NCBI RefSeq assembly: GCF_002109495.1
Contig: NZ_LVJN01000014.1
Span: 1 to 64,000, forward strand
Direction: 5' to 3'
Source: Magnetofaba australis IT-1
Lineage (GTDB): Bacteria; Pseudomonadota; Magnetococcia; Magnetococcales; Magnetococcaceae
Length of the DNA: 64,000 nt
Positions 28,361-40,673 of this stretch are shown here, one piece after another. Each line of letters opens with the position of its first letter. Positions within the stretch are counted from its first letter, which is position 1. The notes below the pieces were generated by a model. The model had not been told where the DNA came from, searched no databases, and saw nothing but the letters and a program-made list of their open reading frames with translations. A program made the translations under genes and the position numbers.

Positions 28361-29824
28361 ATGTCCGATTGGCCGGAATATATCGACAACGTCCCCAACA
28401 TCTCCGGCAATGAGCAGGAGATCGAGCGCCTCATCGCCGCCCACAGCGGCAAACCGGTGTTTCTGCCCGACAGCAAAATCGACTTTGGCAAGATCAAGAG
28501 CGCCTTTACCATTGCGCTGCACATGCACCAGCCCATGATCCCAGCCGGCGGCGGCGATCTACACACGGCGGAGCTGATCAGCAATCTGCAGCACATGATG
28601 GAGAACCAGGGCATTGGCGACAATCACAACGCCCCGGTGTTCGACTGGTGCTACAAGCGCATGGGCGAATTCATCCCACAGTTGGTGAGCGAAGGCCACG
28701 AGCCGCGGGTGATGCTGGAGTACTCCGGCTCGCTGCTGCACGGCCTGCGCAAAATGGGCAATGATGACACCATCGAGCATCTGAAAACCATCACCTGCAC
28801 CCCCGAATACGCCCGCTGCGTGGAGTGGTTGGGCGCGCCCTGGGGCCATGCGGTGGCACCCTCCACCCCGGTGCAGGATTTCCGTCTGCACGTGCGCGCC
28901 TGGCAGCACCACTTCGCCGCCATTTTTGGAACCGACGCCATGGTCCGCGTGCGCGGCTTCTCGCCCTCGGAGATGGCCCTGCCCAACCACCCGGATGTGG
29001 CCTATGAGTATGTCAAAACCCTGGTGGAGTGCGGCTTCCAGTGGTTGCTGGTGCAGGAGCACACCGTCGAGCAGCCCGAGGATGGCCACCACCCGCACCA
29101 CCCGCATCTGCCCCACCGCCTGGTGGTGAAGAACTCCAAAGGCGAAGAGGCCAGCATCATCGCCCTGGTCAAAACCCAGGGCTCCGACACCAAACTGGTG
29201 GCGCAGATGCAGCCCTACTATGAAGCCAAGAGCCTGTCGCGCACGACGCTGGCGGGCAAATCGGTTCCGCCGCTGGTGAGCCAGATCGCCGACGGCGAGA
29301 ACGGCGGCGTGATGATGAACGAATTCCCGCCCAAGTTCCTCGAAGCCAGCCGCGAGACCACCGGCGCCGACACCGTGGGCATGAACGGCACCGAGTACCT
29401 GGAGCATCTGTTCGCCATGGGCATAACCGAAGCGGATCTGCCGGTGGTTCAGCCGCTGTTCCACAAAATGATCTGGGATCGCATGAGCCCGGGCGACGGC
29501 CCCGAGAAGCTGGCGCAGACCATCGAGACCATCCGCGGCGAGGATCACCGCTTCCACATGGAGGGCGGCAGCTGGACCAGCGACCTGTCGTGGGTGCGCG
29601 GCTATGAAGACGTGCTCAAGCCCATGGACGAAGCCAGCAGCCACTTCTATGAAAAGGTGATCAAGGCGGGCGTAGCCACCAATGACCCGCGCTATCGCAA
29701 CGCCCTGTTCCACCTGCTCAATTCACAAACCAGCTGCTACCGCTACTGGGGCGAAGGGATCTGGACCGACTACGGTAAAGAGATCTGCCGCCGCGTGGAC
29801 GCCATCATCGACAACGATTTCTGA
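28361..29824 (+). CDS. GH57 glycoside hydrolase (GH57-B)
   Basis: This encodes 487 residues, with AAGGAGAC before the ATG. After a 45-residue N-terminal extension ([16 protein letters not shown]) come [46 protein letters not shown] with nucleophile Glu204, and [18 protein letters not shown] with acid Asp311. The C-terminus contains [12 protein letters not shown]. It is cytoplasmic and acts on alpha-glucan. It lies 55 bp upstream of glgB. The same two proteins recur fused as one polypeptide at 41737-45564, where the GH57 part has lost both catalytic residues. The substrate is unknown; the fusion logic suggests it works hand in hand with the branching enzyme. Confidence 0.88.
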   Translation: MSDWPEYIDNVPNISGNEQEIERLIAAHSGKPVFLPDSKIDFGKIKSAFTIALHMHQPMIPAGGGDLHTAELISNLQHMMENQGIGDNHNAPVFDWCYKRMGEFIPQLVSEGHEPRVMLEYSGSLLHGLRKMGNDDTIEHLKTITCTPEYARCVEWLGAPWGHAVAPSTPVQDFRLHVRAWQHHFAAIFGTDAMVRVRGFSPSEMALPNHPDVAYEYVKTLVECGFQWLLVQEHTVEQPEDGHHPHHPHLPHRLVVKNSKGEEASIIALVKTQGSDTKLVAQMQPYYEAKSLSRTTLAGKSVPPLVSQIADGENGGVMMNEFPPKFLEASRETTGADTVGMNGTEYLEHLFAMGITEADLPVVQPLFHKMIWDRMSPGDGPEKLAQTIETIRGEDHRFHMEGGSWTSDLSWVRGYEDVLKPMDEASSHFYEKVIKAGVATNDPRYRNALFHLLNSQTSCYRYWGEGIWTDYGKEICRRVDAIIDNDF

Positions 29825-29879
29825 TCGTCGTCATATCGCCTATCCCGCGCCGCCCCTGTCAGAACGGAAGGAAACGCTT

Positions 29880-32108
<2,229 letters not shown>

Positions 32109-32175
32109 CGCGCGCAAGCGCCTTCATTAATAAAACCAGCGCCCTGATTTCAATGGGCTGAGACAGGATCGTCAC

Positions 32176-34662
32176 ATGTCGCAACAAAATAATCTGGACC
32201 ACCCGAAACTGGATCTGCACAGCCGCACCGGCACCAATGCGGACACCCTGCAACGGGCGATCCTGGACAATCTATTCTACATCCAGGGCCGCTTCCCCGA
32301 TGTGGCCACGCCCCACGACTGGTATCAGGCGGTGGCCTACACCGTGCGCGACCGTCAGCTGCATCGCTGGGTCAAAACCGCGCAAACCTACAAGAAGCAG
32401 AAGAGCCGTTCGGTCTGCTACCTCTCCGCCGAGTTCCTCATCGGCCCCATGTTGGGCTCCAACCTGGTCAATCTGGGCATTGAGGATGAGGTGCGCGAGG
32501 CGCTCTCCGCTCTGGGCCAGGATCTGGACGTTCTGCTGGAGCAGGAGCCCGAGCCCGGCCTGGGCAACGGCGGTCTGGGGCGCCTGGCGGCCTGCTACAT
32601 GGACTCCCTGGCCACCCTGGAGATCCCCGCCATCGGCTATGGCATCCGCTATGAGTTCGGCATCTTCCACCAGCGCATCGAAAATGGCTGGCAGAAGGAG
32701 ATCAGCGATCAGTGGCTGCACCTGGGCAACCCCTGGGAGGTGCCCCGTCCGTTGCTCACCTTCCGCGTCAATCTGGGCGGCCACACCGAACACTACACCG
32801 ACGATCATGGCAACCACCGTGTGCGTTGGGAGCCGGAACGGGTGGTGTTGGGCGTGGCCCACGACACCCCCATCATCGGCTATGGCGTCAACAACACCAA
32901 TCTGCTGCGTCTGTGGAAGGCTGAAGCCGAGCAGTCGTTCGACTTCGAAGCCTTCAACACCGGCGACTACTACGCAGCGGTGGAGGAGAAGGTCAAGTCC
33001 GAGACCATCTCCAAAGTGCTCTACCCCAACGATGAGGCGATCTCCGGCAAGACCCTGCGTCTGGAGCAGCAGTACTTCTTCGTCTCCTGCTCGCTGCGCG
33101 ACATGATCCGCATCCATCTGCAACAGGAGCCGGATTTGAGCAACTTCCATGAGAAGTTCGCCGCCCAGCTCAACGACACCCACCCGGCCATCGCGGTGGC
33201 GGAGCTGATGCGCCTGCTGGTGGACGAACACCACATGGATTGGAACCCGGCCTGGAGCGTGGCCAGCCGCACCTTCTCCTACACCAACCACACCCTGCTG
33301 CCCGAAGCGCTGGAGACCTGGTCTCTGCCGCTGCTGCAACAGGTGCTGCCGCGCCATGTGGAGATCATCTACGAGATCAATATGCGTTTTATGGATCAGG
33401 TGCGCGTGCTCACCCACGACGTCTGTGGCGCAGTGACCCGCCTGTCCATCATCGAAGAGGGCGAGCCCAAGCGGGTGCGCATGGCCAATCTGGCCTGCGT
33501 CGGCTCCCACGCCATCAACGGCGTGGCGGCGCTGCACACCGAGCTGCTGAAGAAGACCACCCTCAACGACTTCCACAATCTGTGGCCGGAGAAGTTCCTC
33601 AATGTGACCAACGGCGTCACCCCGCGCCGTTTCCTGCTGCTGAGCAACCCCAAGCAGTCCAAGCTGATCAGCGACCGCATCGGCGAGGGCTGGATCACCG
33701 ACCTGGAGAAGTTGCGCGGCCTGGAGGCGCACCTGGACGACGCCGGATTCCGCGAGGATTGGCGCCGGGTCAAGCGCGAAAACAAAGAGGCGCTGGCCAA
33801 ACTGCTCAAAGAGCGCACCTACGTGGACGTGGATCCGCAGAGCCTGTTCTCGGTGCAGGCCAAGCGCATTCATGAGTACAAGCGCCAGCATCTGCACCTA
33901 CTGTATGTGGTCACCCTCTACAACCGCATCATCAACAATCCGAACCTGAGCATGGCTCCGCGGGTGCACATCCTGGGCGGCAAGGCGGCCCCGGGTTACG
34001 CCATGGCCAAACTGTTCATCAAACTGGCCCATGCGGTGGGCGAGATGGTCAACCGCGACCAGATGGTGGGCGATCGTCTGAAGCTGGTCTTCTTCCCCAA
34101 CTTCAACGTCAAGAACGCCCAGCGCATCTATCCGGCGGCGGACCTGTCCGAACAGATCTCCACCGCCGGCTTCGAGGCCTCCGGCACCGGCAACATGAAG
34201 TTCTCCATGAACGGCGCCCTGACCATCGGCACTCTGGACGGCGCCAATGTGGAGATTCGCGAAGTGGTGGGCGATGAGAACTTCTTCCTGTTCGGCATGA
34301 CCGCCGAAGAGGTGGTCCATCTGAAGACCAACGGCTACCACCCGCGCCACTACTACGATGGCAACGCCGAGCTGCGCGCCGCCATGGATCTGATCGCTTC
34401 CGGCTACTTCAGCCATGGTGAAGCGGACGTGTTCAAGCCGCTCATTGACAACCTGCTGGAACACGATCCGTTCATGGTGCTGGCCGATTACGAAGCCTAT
34501 TGCCATGCGCAGTCGCAAGTGGATGATCTGTGGGCGCAACCGGACTTGTGGACGCGCAAATCGATTCTCAATGTGGCGCGCATTGGCAAATTCTCGTCAG
34601 ACCGCGCCATTCGCGAGTATTGTGAGAAGATCTGGAAGGTTCAGCCCACACCAGTGGATTAA
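32176..34662 (+). CDS. glgP: Glycogen/alpha-glucan phosphorylase (GT35)
   Basis: This encodes 828 residues, the usual length. It shows GLGNGGLGRLAACYMDSLA, the PLP-site stretch EASGTGNMKFSMNGAL with the Schiff-base Lys675, and NVKNAQRIYPAADLSEQIS. The reaction is phosphorolysis of alpha-1,4-glucan ends to glucose-1-phosphate in the cytoplasm. It follows glgB by 67 bp and precedes GH57-C. Together with glgX on the opposite strand it forms the degradation side of glycogen turnover. Confidence 0.97.
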   Translation: MSQQNNLDHPKLDLHSRTGTNADTLQRAILDNLFYIQGRFPDVATPHDWYQAVAYTVRDRQLHRWVKTAQTYKKQKSRSVCYLSAEFLIGPMLGSNLVNLGIEDEVREALSALGQDLDVLLEQEPEPGLGNGGLGRLAACYMDSLATLEIPAIGYGIRYEFGIFHQRIENGWQKEISDQWLHLGNPWEVPRPLLTFRVNLGGHTEHYTDDHGNHRVRWEPERVVLGVAHDTPIIGYGVNNTNLLRLWKAEAEQSFDFEAFNTGDYYAAVEEKVKSETISKVLYPNDEAISGKTLRLEQQYFFVSCSLRDMIRIHLQQEPDLSNFHEKFAAQLNDTHPAIAVAELMRLLVDEHHMDWNPAWSVASRTFSYTNHTLLPEALETWSLPLLQQVLPRHVEIIYEINMRFMDQVRVLTHDVCGAVTRLSIIEEGEPKRVRMANLACVGSHAINGVAALHTELLKKTTLNDFHNLWPEKFLNVTNGVTPRRFLLLSNPKQSKLISDRIGEGWITDLEKLRGLEAHLDDAGFREDWRRVKRENKEALAKLLKERTYVDVDPQSLFSVQAKRIHEYKRQHLHLLYVVTLYNRIINNPNLSMAPRVHILGGKAAPGYAMAKLFIKLAHAVGEMVNRDQMVGDRLKLVFFPNFNVKNAQRIYPAADLSEQISTAGFEASGTGNMKFSMNGALTIGTLDGANVEIREVVGDENFFLFGMTAEEVVHLKTNGYHPRHYYDGNAELRAAMDLIASGYFSHGEADVFKPLIDNLLEHDPFMVLADYEAYCHAQSQVDDLWAQPDLWTRKSILNVARIGKFSSDRAIREYCEKIWKVQPTPVD

Positions 34663-34671
34663 GCCGATAGC

Positions 34672-34699
34672 GGGGTCCGGCGCATGGTCGCCGGACCCC
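34672..34699 (+). terminator. Hairpin after glgP
   Basis: GGGGTCCGGCG and CGCCGGACCCC form a perfect 11-bp stem with a 6-nt loop, 10 nt after the glgP stop. There is no T-run; it is a possible terminator or processing/stability element before GH57-C. Confidence 0.5.
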
Positions 34700-34756
34700 G
34701 CGCTGCGCGCCTGAGCGCCCGCCCCGCGCGCTGTTTGGCGCCAATGGAGACGTCCC

Positions 34757-36553
34757 ATGTTCAACGGAAAGCGTTTTCACGCCTTAGGACTGCACATGCA
34801 CCAGCCCCCCGGCAATCTGAAGCTGCTGCTGGAGGAGAATCCCTGGGAGGCCAAGCAGATTCTCAGCTGCTATGCGCGTCCGCCCCGCTATGCGGAGAAG
34901 TACGCCGATGTGGCCGCATTCCAGGTCGGCTTCTCCGGCGTTCTGTTGGAGCAGCTACTGGACCCCGAAGTGCAAAAAGCGGCGGAAGAGATCGTCGAGA
35001 TCCCTGAGGTGCTGCAGCAGTGGCGCGACGCAGAGAATATTGAACTGCTGGGCATGGGCTACTATCACCCCCTCACCCCGCTGATTCCCAAACGCGACTG
35101 GGCCGAGCAGATTCAGCGCGGGCGGGACATGATCACCTCCGTGTTTGGCCGCGCGCCCAAAGGCTTCTGGCCAGCGGAGATGGCCTTCACCATGGAGATG
35201 ATCCCCGCCCTGGTGAAGTGCGGCTATGAATACGTGGTGGTGGATGGGGTGCATGTGCGCCCGACCGATGATGCGCCGTTTGACCCCTACGTCCCTTACT
35301 GGGCGGAGTATGACGGCGCGCGCATCATGGTGGTGGCGCGGGACCGCGACATGAGCAACGCCCAGGAGAGCGGGTTGGACGCCGCGTGGCTGGCCAACGA
35401 TTTTCTGCACAAGAATGAACAGAGCCCGCTGCCCGACGGCGTGCGCCTGCTAACCACCTGGTCCGATGGCGAAAACGGCGGCTGGTTCCGCCAGATGGAC
35501 GAACAGGCTGGCTTCTTCGGCCACTTCTTCAGCCCCTGCATGGAGCATTGCCAAACCACCGAATATCCGCTGCGTCCGGTGACCTTGAGCGCCCACCTGA
35601 AGGCGCATCCCCCCACCCGCTCGGCCCATGTGGAGACCGGCGCCTGGAATGTGGGCTCCTCTTCGGGGATGGATTTCAGTCAGTGGGCGGGCAGTGAGAC
35701 CCAGCAGGCGGGCTTGACCCGTCTGCACGCCCTCTGCGACCGCTATTGGCGCTTGCAGGAGGCGACCACAACCCAATCCGGCCCCGCCGCCGACGCCTTG
35801 CAGGCGGCGCGGGAGCGTCTGCTGCTGTCGGAGACCAGCTGCTATCTGTTCTGGGGCGATGACTGGGTTCCGCAACTGCACGACCATCTGGACGCCGTGG
35901 AAGCGCTGCTCACGCAGTCGGAACAGGGCGCCAAACAGGCCTCTGCGCCACCCCAATCAAAATCCGCCGCGCCCACGCCACAGACGCCCGCCCCGGCGGC
36001 GACGCCGGTGGAGAGCAAAGCGACGCAAAAGAGCGCCCCTGAAGCGCAGAAAAGCGCCACAGCCCCGGCGGCGGCTTCCACGCCCAAGCCTGCTGCGGCC
36101 GAGCCCCCTGCGGCAGCGGCGCCAAAAGCGACCGCCAGCGACAAATCCACAGCCAACACTCCGGCGACAAAAAAGCCTGCGCCGCGCAAAACCGCGTCCA
36201 AACGTCCTGCGCGCAAGCCCGCCGCCAAAGCAGCCCCGACCAAACCTGCGACGGCGAAACCCACTGTGTCGACAACGACGAAAGCCCCCACGGCGCCCGC
36301 GCCTGCAGAGCCGCCAGCCGCCAAAACCCCGGCCAAACCTGTGGCGGCGAAAACTGCTGCGTCGACAACGCCCAAAGCCACCGCCACGCCTGCGGAATCG
36401 ACCAGCAACGCAAAAGCCCCAGCGACCAGCGATTCCGCAAAGACAACGGCGGCGGGCGCGCCCGCCAAAACGACTCCCAACGCCCCGGCAAAAGCCCCGG
36501 CCAAGTCCAAGCGGGCTCCCGCCCGCAGCACGGCGCGTAAGAAGAAGCCCTAA
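34757..36553 (+). CDS. GH57 enzyme with histone-like Lys/Ala/Pro tail (GH57-C)
   Basis: This encodes 598 residues, with GGAG 8 nt before the ATG. Residues 1-392 are a GH57 domain with LHMHQPPGNLKLLL, GMGYYHPLTPLIP, GFWPAEMAF (nucleophile Glu141), VVARDRDMSNAQESG, and WSDGENGGWF (acid Asp237). Residues 395-598 are a low-complexity, strongly basic tail of PAKT, AAPK and TPAK-like repeats ending RSTARKKKP. It resembles histone H1-like or AlgP-type C-termini known to bind DNA or other polyanions. The tail has no membrane or signal features. Such a tail could hold the enzyme on nucleoid, polyphosphate or a granule; that is inference. It is the last gene of the plus-strand glycogen set. Confidence 0.88.
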   Translation: MFNGKRFHALGLHMHQPPGNLKLLLEENPWEAKQILSCYARPPRYAEKYADVAAFQVGFSGVLLEQLLDPEVQKAAEEIVEIPEVLQQWRDAENIELLGMGYYHPLTPLIPKRDWAEQIQRGRDMITSVFGRAPKGFWPAEMAFTMEMIPALVKCGYEYVVVDGVHVRPTDDAPFDPYVPYWAEYDGARIMVVARDRDMSNAQESGLDAAWLANDFLHKNEQSPLPDGVRLLTTWSDGENGGWFRQMDEQAGFFGHFFSPCMEHCQTTEYPLRPVTLSAHLKAHPPTRSAHVETGAWNVGSSSGMDFSQWAGSETQQAGLTRLHALCDRYWRLQEATTTQSGPAADALQAARERLLLSETSCYLFWGDDWVPQLHDHLDAVEALLTQSEQGAKQASAPPQSKSAAPTPQTPAPAATPVESKATQKSAPEAQKSATAPAAASTPKPAAAEPPAAAAPKATASDKSTANTPATKKPAPRKTASKRPARKPAAKAAPTKPATAKPTVSTTTKAPTAPAPAEPPAAKTPAKPVAAKTAASTTPKATATPAESTSNAKAPATSDSAKTTAAGAPAKTTPNAPAKAPAKSKRAPARSTARKKKP

Positions 36554-36603
36554 GCCAATATAGTCACCGCAAACCAAAATAAGACATTTGAAATCAGAAG
36601 ATG

Positions 36604-36748
36604 TCGAGGGCTCCGCCCTCGATCTCCCCAAAAGCCAAACCTTGGGGCGCTGCCCCAAACCCCGCTGGGGGCACAGCCCCCAGGCCCCGCCGCCGACCAG
36701 TCGGCGGCCAATAGTCAGCACAAGATCAATCAGCGTCACGCAAACATT
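36604..36748 (-). repeat. Mosaic palindromic intergenic repeat, copy 1
   Basis: Four hairpins stand in series: 36604-36622 (GAGGG/CCCTC), 36642-36658 (TTGGGGC/GCCCCAA), 36665-36683 (CTGGGGGC/GCCCCCAG) and 36689-36708 (GCCGCCGAC/GTCGGCGGC). Then comes GCGTCACGCAAACATT (36733-36748). Read on the minus strand, the order and wording match copy 54829-55050. It lies between two convergent operons, so it could also end transcription from both sides. Confidence 0.8.
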
Positions 36749-36846
36749 TTGTACTCTGTATAATTCTGGATTGCGATGACTATACCAAAACGCGCGCAGA
36801 TCCAAGCGATCTGCGCGCGTGACTCCTTTGCAATCAGGCCGTTTGC

Positions 36847-37398
36847 CTAAACGTCCGTATCCTGCACTGCGCGAAAGGCGATAACCAGCCCCAGCCCCAG
36901 GTACATCAAGCCGCGCACACACACAATCATCGCCGATTTGATGAAGATGAAGTCATCCACCGAGCGATAGGAATCCCAGGGTTCGCCGCCCACCATGGAC
37001 ACCGTGTCGTAGCCGATCAACGCCACAAACATCAGTACGACCCAGGCTGTTTTCGGCGCGCGCTGACGTCCTCTGTTGAGCCCCCACGGCAGCAGCTCGC
37101 GACCACTCTCATGAAACAGAGAGAACCAGGCCAAGGTGATGAGGATCTGCGTGGTGACAAACAGATAGTAGATCGCTGTCAGCAACCCCTGAATTTCATG
37201 ATAGTCGGCGATGCTGTAGACCCAGCCAAAAACATGACCAAGCACAGGCGTCACGGCGCCGAAGGGGATCTCCCTGGCGTCATACACGGAGACGATATGG
37301 TGCATGAAAAAGTAGGCTGACAGGGCCAGCAGCCAGCCCAGGGCCTCATGGCTGACTTTGTGGTTCTCATTGGAGAGCAGCCGCTTGAAATCGCGCAT
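36847..37398 (-). CDS. Unknown four-helix inner-membrane protein
   Basis: This encodes 183 residues if started at the ATG at 37398 (MRDFKRLL). The frame is open to 37473, but the extra N-terminus looks non-coding and I see no strong ribosome site for either start. Hydrophobic helices lie at about 20-36 (ALGWLLALSAYFFMHHIV), 72-95 (GLLTAIYYLFVTTQILITLA), 117-132 (AWVVLMFVALIGY) and 157-177. HH in the first helix and H/E residues in loops are the only notable polar features. It lies downstream of glgA on the same strand, at the end of the minus glycogen set. No family is recognised. Confidence 0.6.
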   Translation of the reverse strand: MRDFKRLLSNENHKVSHEALGWLLALSAYFFMHHIVSVYDAREIPFGAVTPVLGHVFGWVYSIADYHEIQGLLTAIYYLFVTTQILITLAWFSLFHESGRELLPWGLNRGRQRAPKTAWVVLMFVALIGYDTVSMVGGEPWDSYRSVDDFIFIKSAMIVCVRGLMYLGLGLVIAFRAVQDTDV

Positions 37399-37550
37399 CG
37401 CCAGATCACAATGGAGGAAAAATGAATTTCTGGCGCAGCGCCAAACCCCGTGGTGCGCCGCACGCCCCATCACCTCATACTAAAGGAAATGGGGCGACGA
37501 AATCGTTGCTTAATGAAAGCACGCATGCCGCCCCAAACGGGACGGCGGGA

Positions 37551-39020
37551 TTACTTCACACGGATGTGATTGAAGATGTTGATATAATCCTGCCCCGGCT
37601 GATTCCAGGAGTAGTCCTGGCGCATGCCGTTCAAGCGCAACTGGCGGAAGTAGTCAGGGAAGCGGTGCCACAGGCCGATGGCGCGCCCCATGGCCGACTC
37701 CAACCCATCGTGGGTCAGATCGTTGAACACGTAGCCGTTGCGCTCTTCAAACGGCTTGTCGGCGTAGTTGGCGTCAAACACCGTATCGGCCAGACCGCCG
37801 GTGCTGCGCACCACCGGCACCACGCCGTACTTCATGGCAATCATCTGGGTCAGACCGCAGGGCTCGTATTGGCTGGGAATGACCAGCATATCGGCCCCGG
37901 CGTAGATCAGATGCGACAACTCCTCGTCGTAACCGATCTCCAGATGGCAGTCAGGATTGTCGTTGAGCTGATGCTTGATGCGCCAGAACTCATCGTTGAT
38001 CCACGCTTCCGAGGCGCTGCCCAGCAGCACGAATTGACAGTTGTTGGCCAGCGCCACGGAGATGCTGTGGCGGATCAGATCCACCCCCTTCTGCGGGTCC
38101 AATCGGCTGACGACAGCAACGATGGGTTTGAACGCCTCGCGCATCAATAAGCGATTGCGCAGCGCCGCCTTGTTGGCGAATTTGGCGGGTAGATTGTCCG
38201 GGCCGTAGTGGCTGGGGATGAAGGGATCCAGCTCCGGGTTCCACACCCCATAGTTGAGGCCGTTGAGCACCCCGCCCACTTTGTCGCCATGGCGGTTGAG
38301 CACCCCTTGCAGCCCCTGCCCCTGCTCGGAGAAGCGGATCTCCTCCATATAGGTGGGCGAGACGGTGGTGATGAAGTTGGAGAAGACGATGCCGCCCTTC
38401 ATCATGTTCACGGTGTGGGGGTGCTGATCGTCGAGCAACTGCCCGTGGTTCATCAGACCGTGGGCGTTGAGCCCGCATTGGCTCAAGAGTTGAGCGCCGG
38501 TGCGCCCCTGATGCCCCATATTGTGCAGGGTGTAACAGAAGCGCGCGTCGTTCCAGCCCAGGCCATTGTAAATCTCGTAGTACATCACCGGGGCCAGGCC
38601 GGTCTGCCAGTCGTGGCAGTGGATGATCTCCGGGCGACGTCCGCTCTTGAACAGAAACTCCAGCGCCGCGCGGGAGAAGAAGGTGAAGCGCGCGGCGTCG
38701 TCACGGTGGCCGTAGAGCACGCCGCGATTGAAGGCGTTCCACTCGCCATGGGCGTCGATGAAGAGGAAGTTGATCCCCTCGGAGCGCCCCTCCAGCACGG
38801 TGCAGTGGATCCACTGCCCATCGAACGGCACCCACAGGTCTTCATAACAGACGCGCAGATCCTCGATGCGGTCGTAGCGCATGCAGTCGTACTTGGGCAG
38901 GATCACCTCAACGTGATTGCCGCGAATGGCCAACTCGTAGGAGAGCCCGTTGACCACGTCGCCCAACCCGCCGGTTTTGGCCACCGGCGCGCATTCGGAA
39001 CTGATCTGAACAATATACAT
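37551..39020 (-). CDS. glgA: Glycogen synthase (GT5)
   Basis: This encodes 489 residues, with AGGAGG before the ATG. The N-terminus has KTGGLGDV with Lys15, the ADP-glucose-binding signature. Downstream are IIHCHDWQTGLAP, YTLHNMGHQG, SRLDPQKGVDLI and the GT-B C-terminal block PSQYEPCGLTQMIAMKYG followed by STGGLADTV. It transfers glucose from ADP- or UDP-glucose to growing alpha-1,4-glucan in the cytoplasm. The order on the minus strand is glgX, fusion, unknown, GH57-D, glgA. glgC, which supplies ADP-glucose, is not in the window. Confidence 0.96.
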   Translation of the reverse strand: MYIVQISSECAPVAKTGGLGDVVNGLSYELAIRGNHVEVILPKYDCMRYDRIEDLRVCYEDLWVPFDGQWIHCTVLEGRSEGINFLFIDAHGEWNAFNRGVLYGHRDDAARFTFFSRAALEFLFKSGRRPEIIHCHDWQTGLAPVMYYEIYNGLGWNDARFCYTLHNMGHQGRTGAQLLSQCGLNAHGLMNHGQLLDDQHPHTVNMMKGGIVFSNFITTVSPTYMEEIRFSEQGQGLQGVLNRHGDKVGGVLNGLNYGVWNPELDPFIPSHYGPDNLPAKFANKAALRNRLLMREAFKPIVAVVSRLDPQKGVDLIRHSISVALANNCQFVLLGSASEAWINDEFWRIKHQLNDNPDCHLEIGYDEELSHLIYAGADMLVIPSQYEPCGLTQMIAMKYGVVPVVRSTGGLADTVFDANYADKPFEERNGYVFNDLTHDGLESAMGRAIGLWHRFPDYFRQLRLNGMRQDYSWNQPGQDYINIFNHIRVK

Positions 39021-39070
39021 GGTCCCTCCTGATCGGCGCGAGACGGCGCTACGGCGCGCGCTCGCTCAAC

Positions 39071-40672
39071 CTATTCGCCTACAATTTCACAGCATTGCAG
39101 CATTTGCGCAGTCAGACGAGGAAAAATCGGGTCCAGCTCCTCCAACAGCGTCAATTCCGACGCCGAGATGACGCCGCTTTGAACCTGTGTGGCCAAATGG
39201 TGAAAACGCGCCAAATAGCTTTTGACGCGCCCGGCGGCGTAGTCGGAATGGGCGCCGTGGTCCAGCAGAAACGGCCAGTCCGAAGCCTGCGCCAGCAGTA
39301 GACAGCGCCCCATGTGGCACAGCGCGCGCTGTCCGGCGTCGGAGTCCGCTTCAGGGGCGTCATACACCGCGCGCAGGCGAATATGCGCCTGATCCAACAG
39401 CGGATAGACCCAGGCGTTGCGCGGATTGAGCCAAGCGCTGTTGTCGCCGTCGCGACCCCAGGTGGCGGCGCGGGCGGGGTGATGCAGCGGCGTCGGCGCC
39501 GCCTGCCCCATGGCCGCCGCAGGCAGCGTGGACGTCACTCCAGCTTGCGGCGCGGCGCGCAGCAGCGCCTCCAGCCAGTCGATCCCCTCCAACCACCAGT
39601 GGCCGAACAGCTCGGCGTCGAACGGCAGCACCGCGATGGGTCCCTGTGTGTGGTCACCACGGCGCGCGGCCAACTGTTCAACGAAATGCGCAGCGTCGGC
39701 GCGCGCCTGCGTTTGCGCCGCAGCGGGATCATAGGGCGCCTTGGGCGCACTCCCGCCGGTAACGCAGTAGGGCTTGACCCCCGACGGCGAGGCGATCTGC
39801 GCGTGGGCCAAATAGGGGCCGATGCGTTTGAGCGGCAGCAGATCCGACAGATCGTGGTGGAATTCGCGGTAGGCGGCGTGATGCGGATAGCCGATCTGCG
39901 CGTCCCACACCAGACGCGAAAGCCCATTGTGACGGAAAAATCCCACCACCCGCTCGCCCAGCTCCGCCATAGGCGGCGCCTCGCCTGCGCCCAGATCCTG
40001 ACTGGTGAGACAGGCGGCGTCGAGGAAGCAGTAGTTGACCCCCGCGCGGCGCAGCAGCGGCAGCAGCATGGGATCATAGGCGCACTCGGGCAGCCACAAC
40101 CCCGGCGCGGTGAGTCCAAACGCCTGTTGATGCGCCTGCGCGCCCAGCGACAGCTGCGCCTGCAGCGACTCCGGCCAGTGGCGCAGCAGCGGCAGCACCG
40201 CGTGGGTGGCGGTGGTGCGCAGCAGTTCGATCACCCCAGCGCGAGCCAGTCGCGCCAGCGCCCCCAGCAGATCGCCGCCGCGCGCGTGGTAGCGCGCGGC
40301 GATCCCCTGGATGCGCGCCAAGTGCCAACGCAGCGGGGCCTCCAGATCGATGGTGGCGGGATCGGGCTTCTCCAGTAGATCCTCGAGGAGTGCGCACTGG
40401 CGCTGCAGATAGTCATCGAAGCGCTTCTGCAGCAGTTCATCCTCCAGCATCGCCGCCAGCGGCGGCGAGACGCTCAGAGCCAACAACCCGCGCCGTCCTT
40501 CGGCGGCCAGGCGTTCGAGCATCTCGATGAGGGGCAGATAGGTTTCGCTGATGGCCTCAAACAGCCAGCACTCCTCCAGCGCGCGCGGGTGTTCCGGATG
40601 GCGCGCGTAGGGAAGATGCGCATGCAGAACCAGTAGAAAAGCGCCCTGCAGTATGGATTGGTCGGGCTCCAC
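39071..40672 (-). CDS. GH57 branching-enzyme/AmyC-type protein (GH57-D)
   Basis: The preferred start is a GTG at 40672, one base after the preceding gene's stop (TAG-G-GTG) and giving 533 residues; an in-frame ATG at 40705 would overlap that gene. Motifs differ from the other GH57 proteins here: LVLHAHLPYARHPE at the N-terminus, GLWLPECAYDP with nucleophile Glu196, and LPFDAELFGHWW with acid Asp352. A helical C-terminal domain follows, rich in Leu and Arg. This wording is typical of the GH57 branching enzyme/AmyC subgroup (DUF1957-containing). It would give the island a third potential branching activity. Translational coupling to the upstream unknown gene is likely. Confidence 0.85.
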   Translation of the reverse strand: MEPDQSILQGAFLLVLHAHLPYARHPEHPRALEECWLFEAISETYLPLIEMLERLAAEGRRGLLALSVSPPLAAMLEDELLQKRFDDYLQRQCALLEDLLEKPDPATIDLEAPLRWHLARIQGIAARYHARGGDLLGALARLARAGVIELLRTTATHAVLPLLRHWPESLQAQLSLGAQAHQQAFGLTAPGLWLPECAYDPMLLPLLRRAGVNYCFLDAACLTSQDLGAGEAPPMAELGERVVGFFRHNGLSRLVWDAQIGYPHHAAYREFHHDLSDLLPLKRIGPYLAHAQIASPSGVKPYCVTGGSAPKAPYDPAAAQTQARADAAHFVEQLAARRGDHTQGPIAVLPFDAELFGHWWLEGIDWLEALLRAAPQAGVTSTLPAAAMGQAAPTPLHHPARAATWGRDGDNSAWLNPRNAWVYPLLDQAHIRLRAVYDAPEADSDAGQRALCHMGRCLLLAQASDWPFLLDHGAHSDYAAGRVKSYLARFHHLATQVQSGVISASELTLLEELDPIFPRLTAQMLQCCEIVGE

Positions 40673-40673
40673 C

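Noticed and set aside
35842-36922. Minus-strand Ala/Gly/Arg-rich ORFs opposite the GH57-C tail
   Set aside because: They are mirror frames of the Lys/Ala/Pro repeat; nothing supports translation on that strand.
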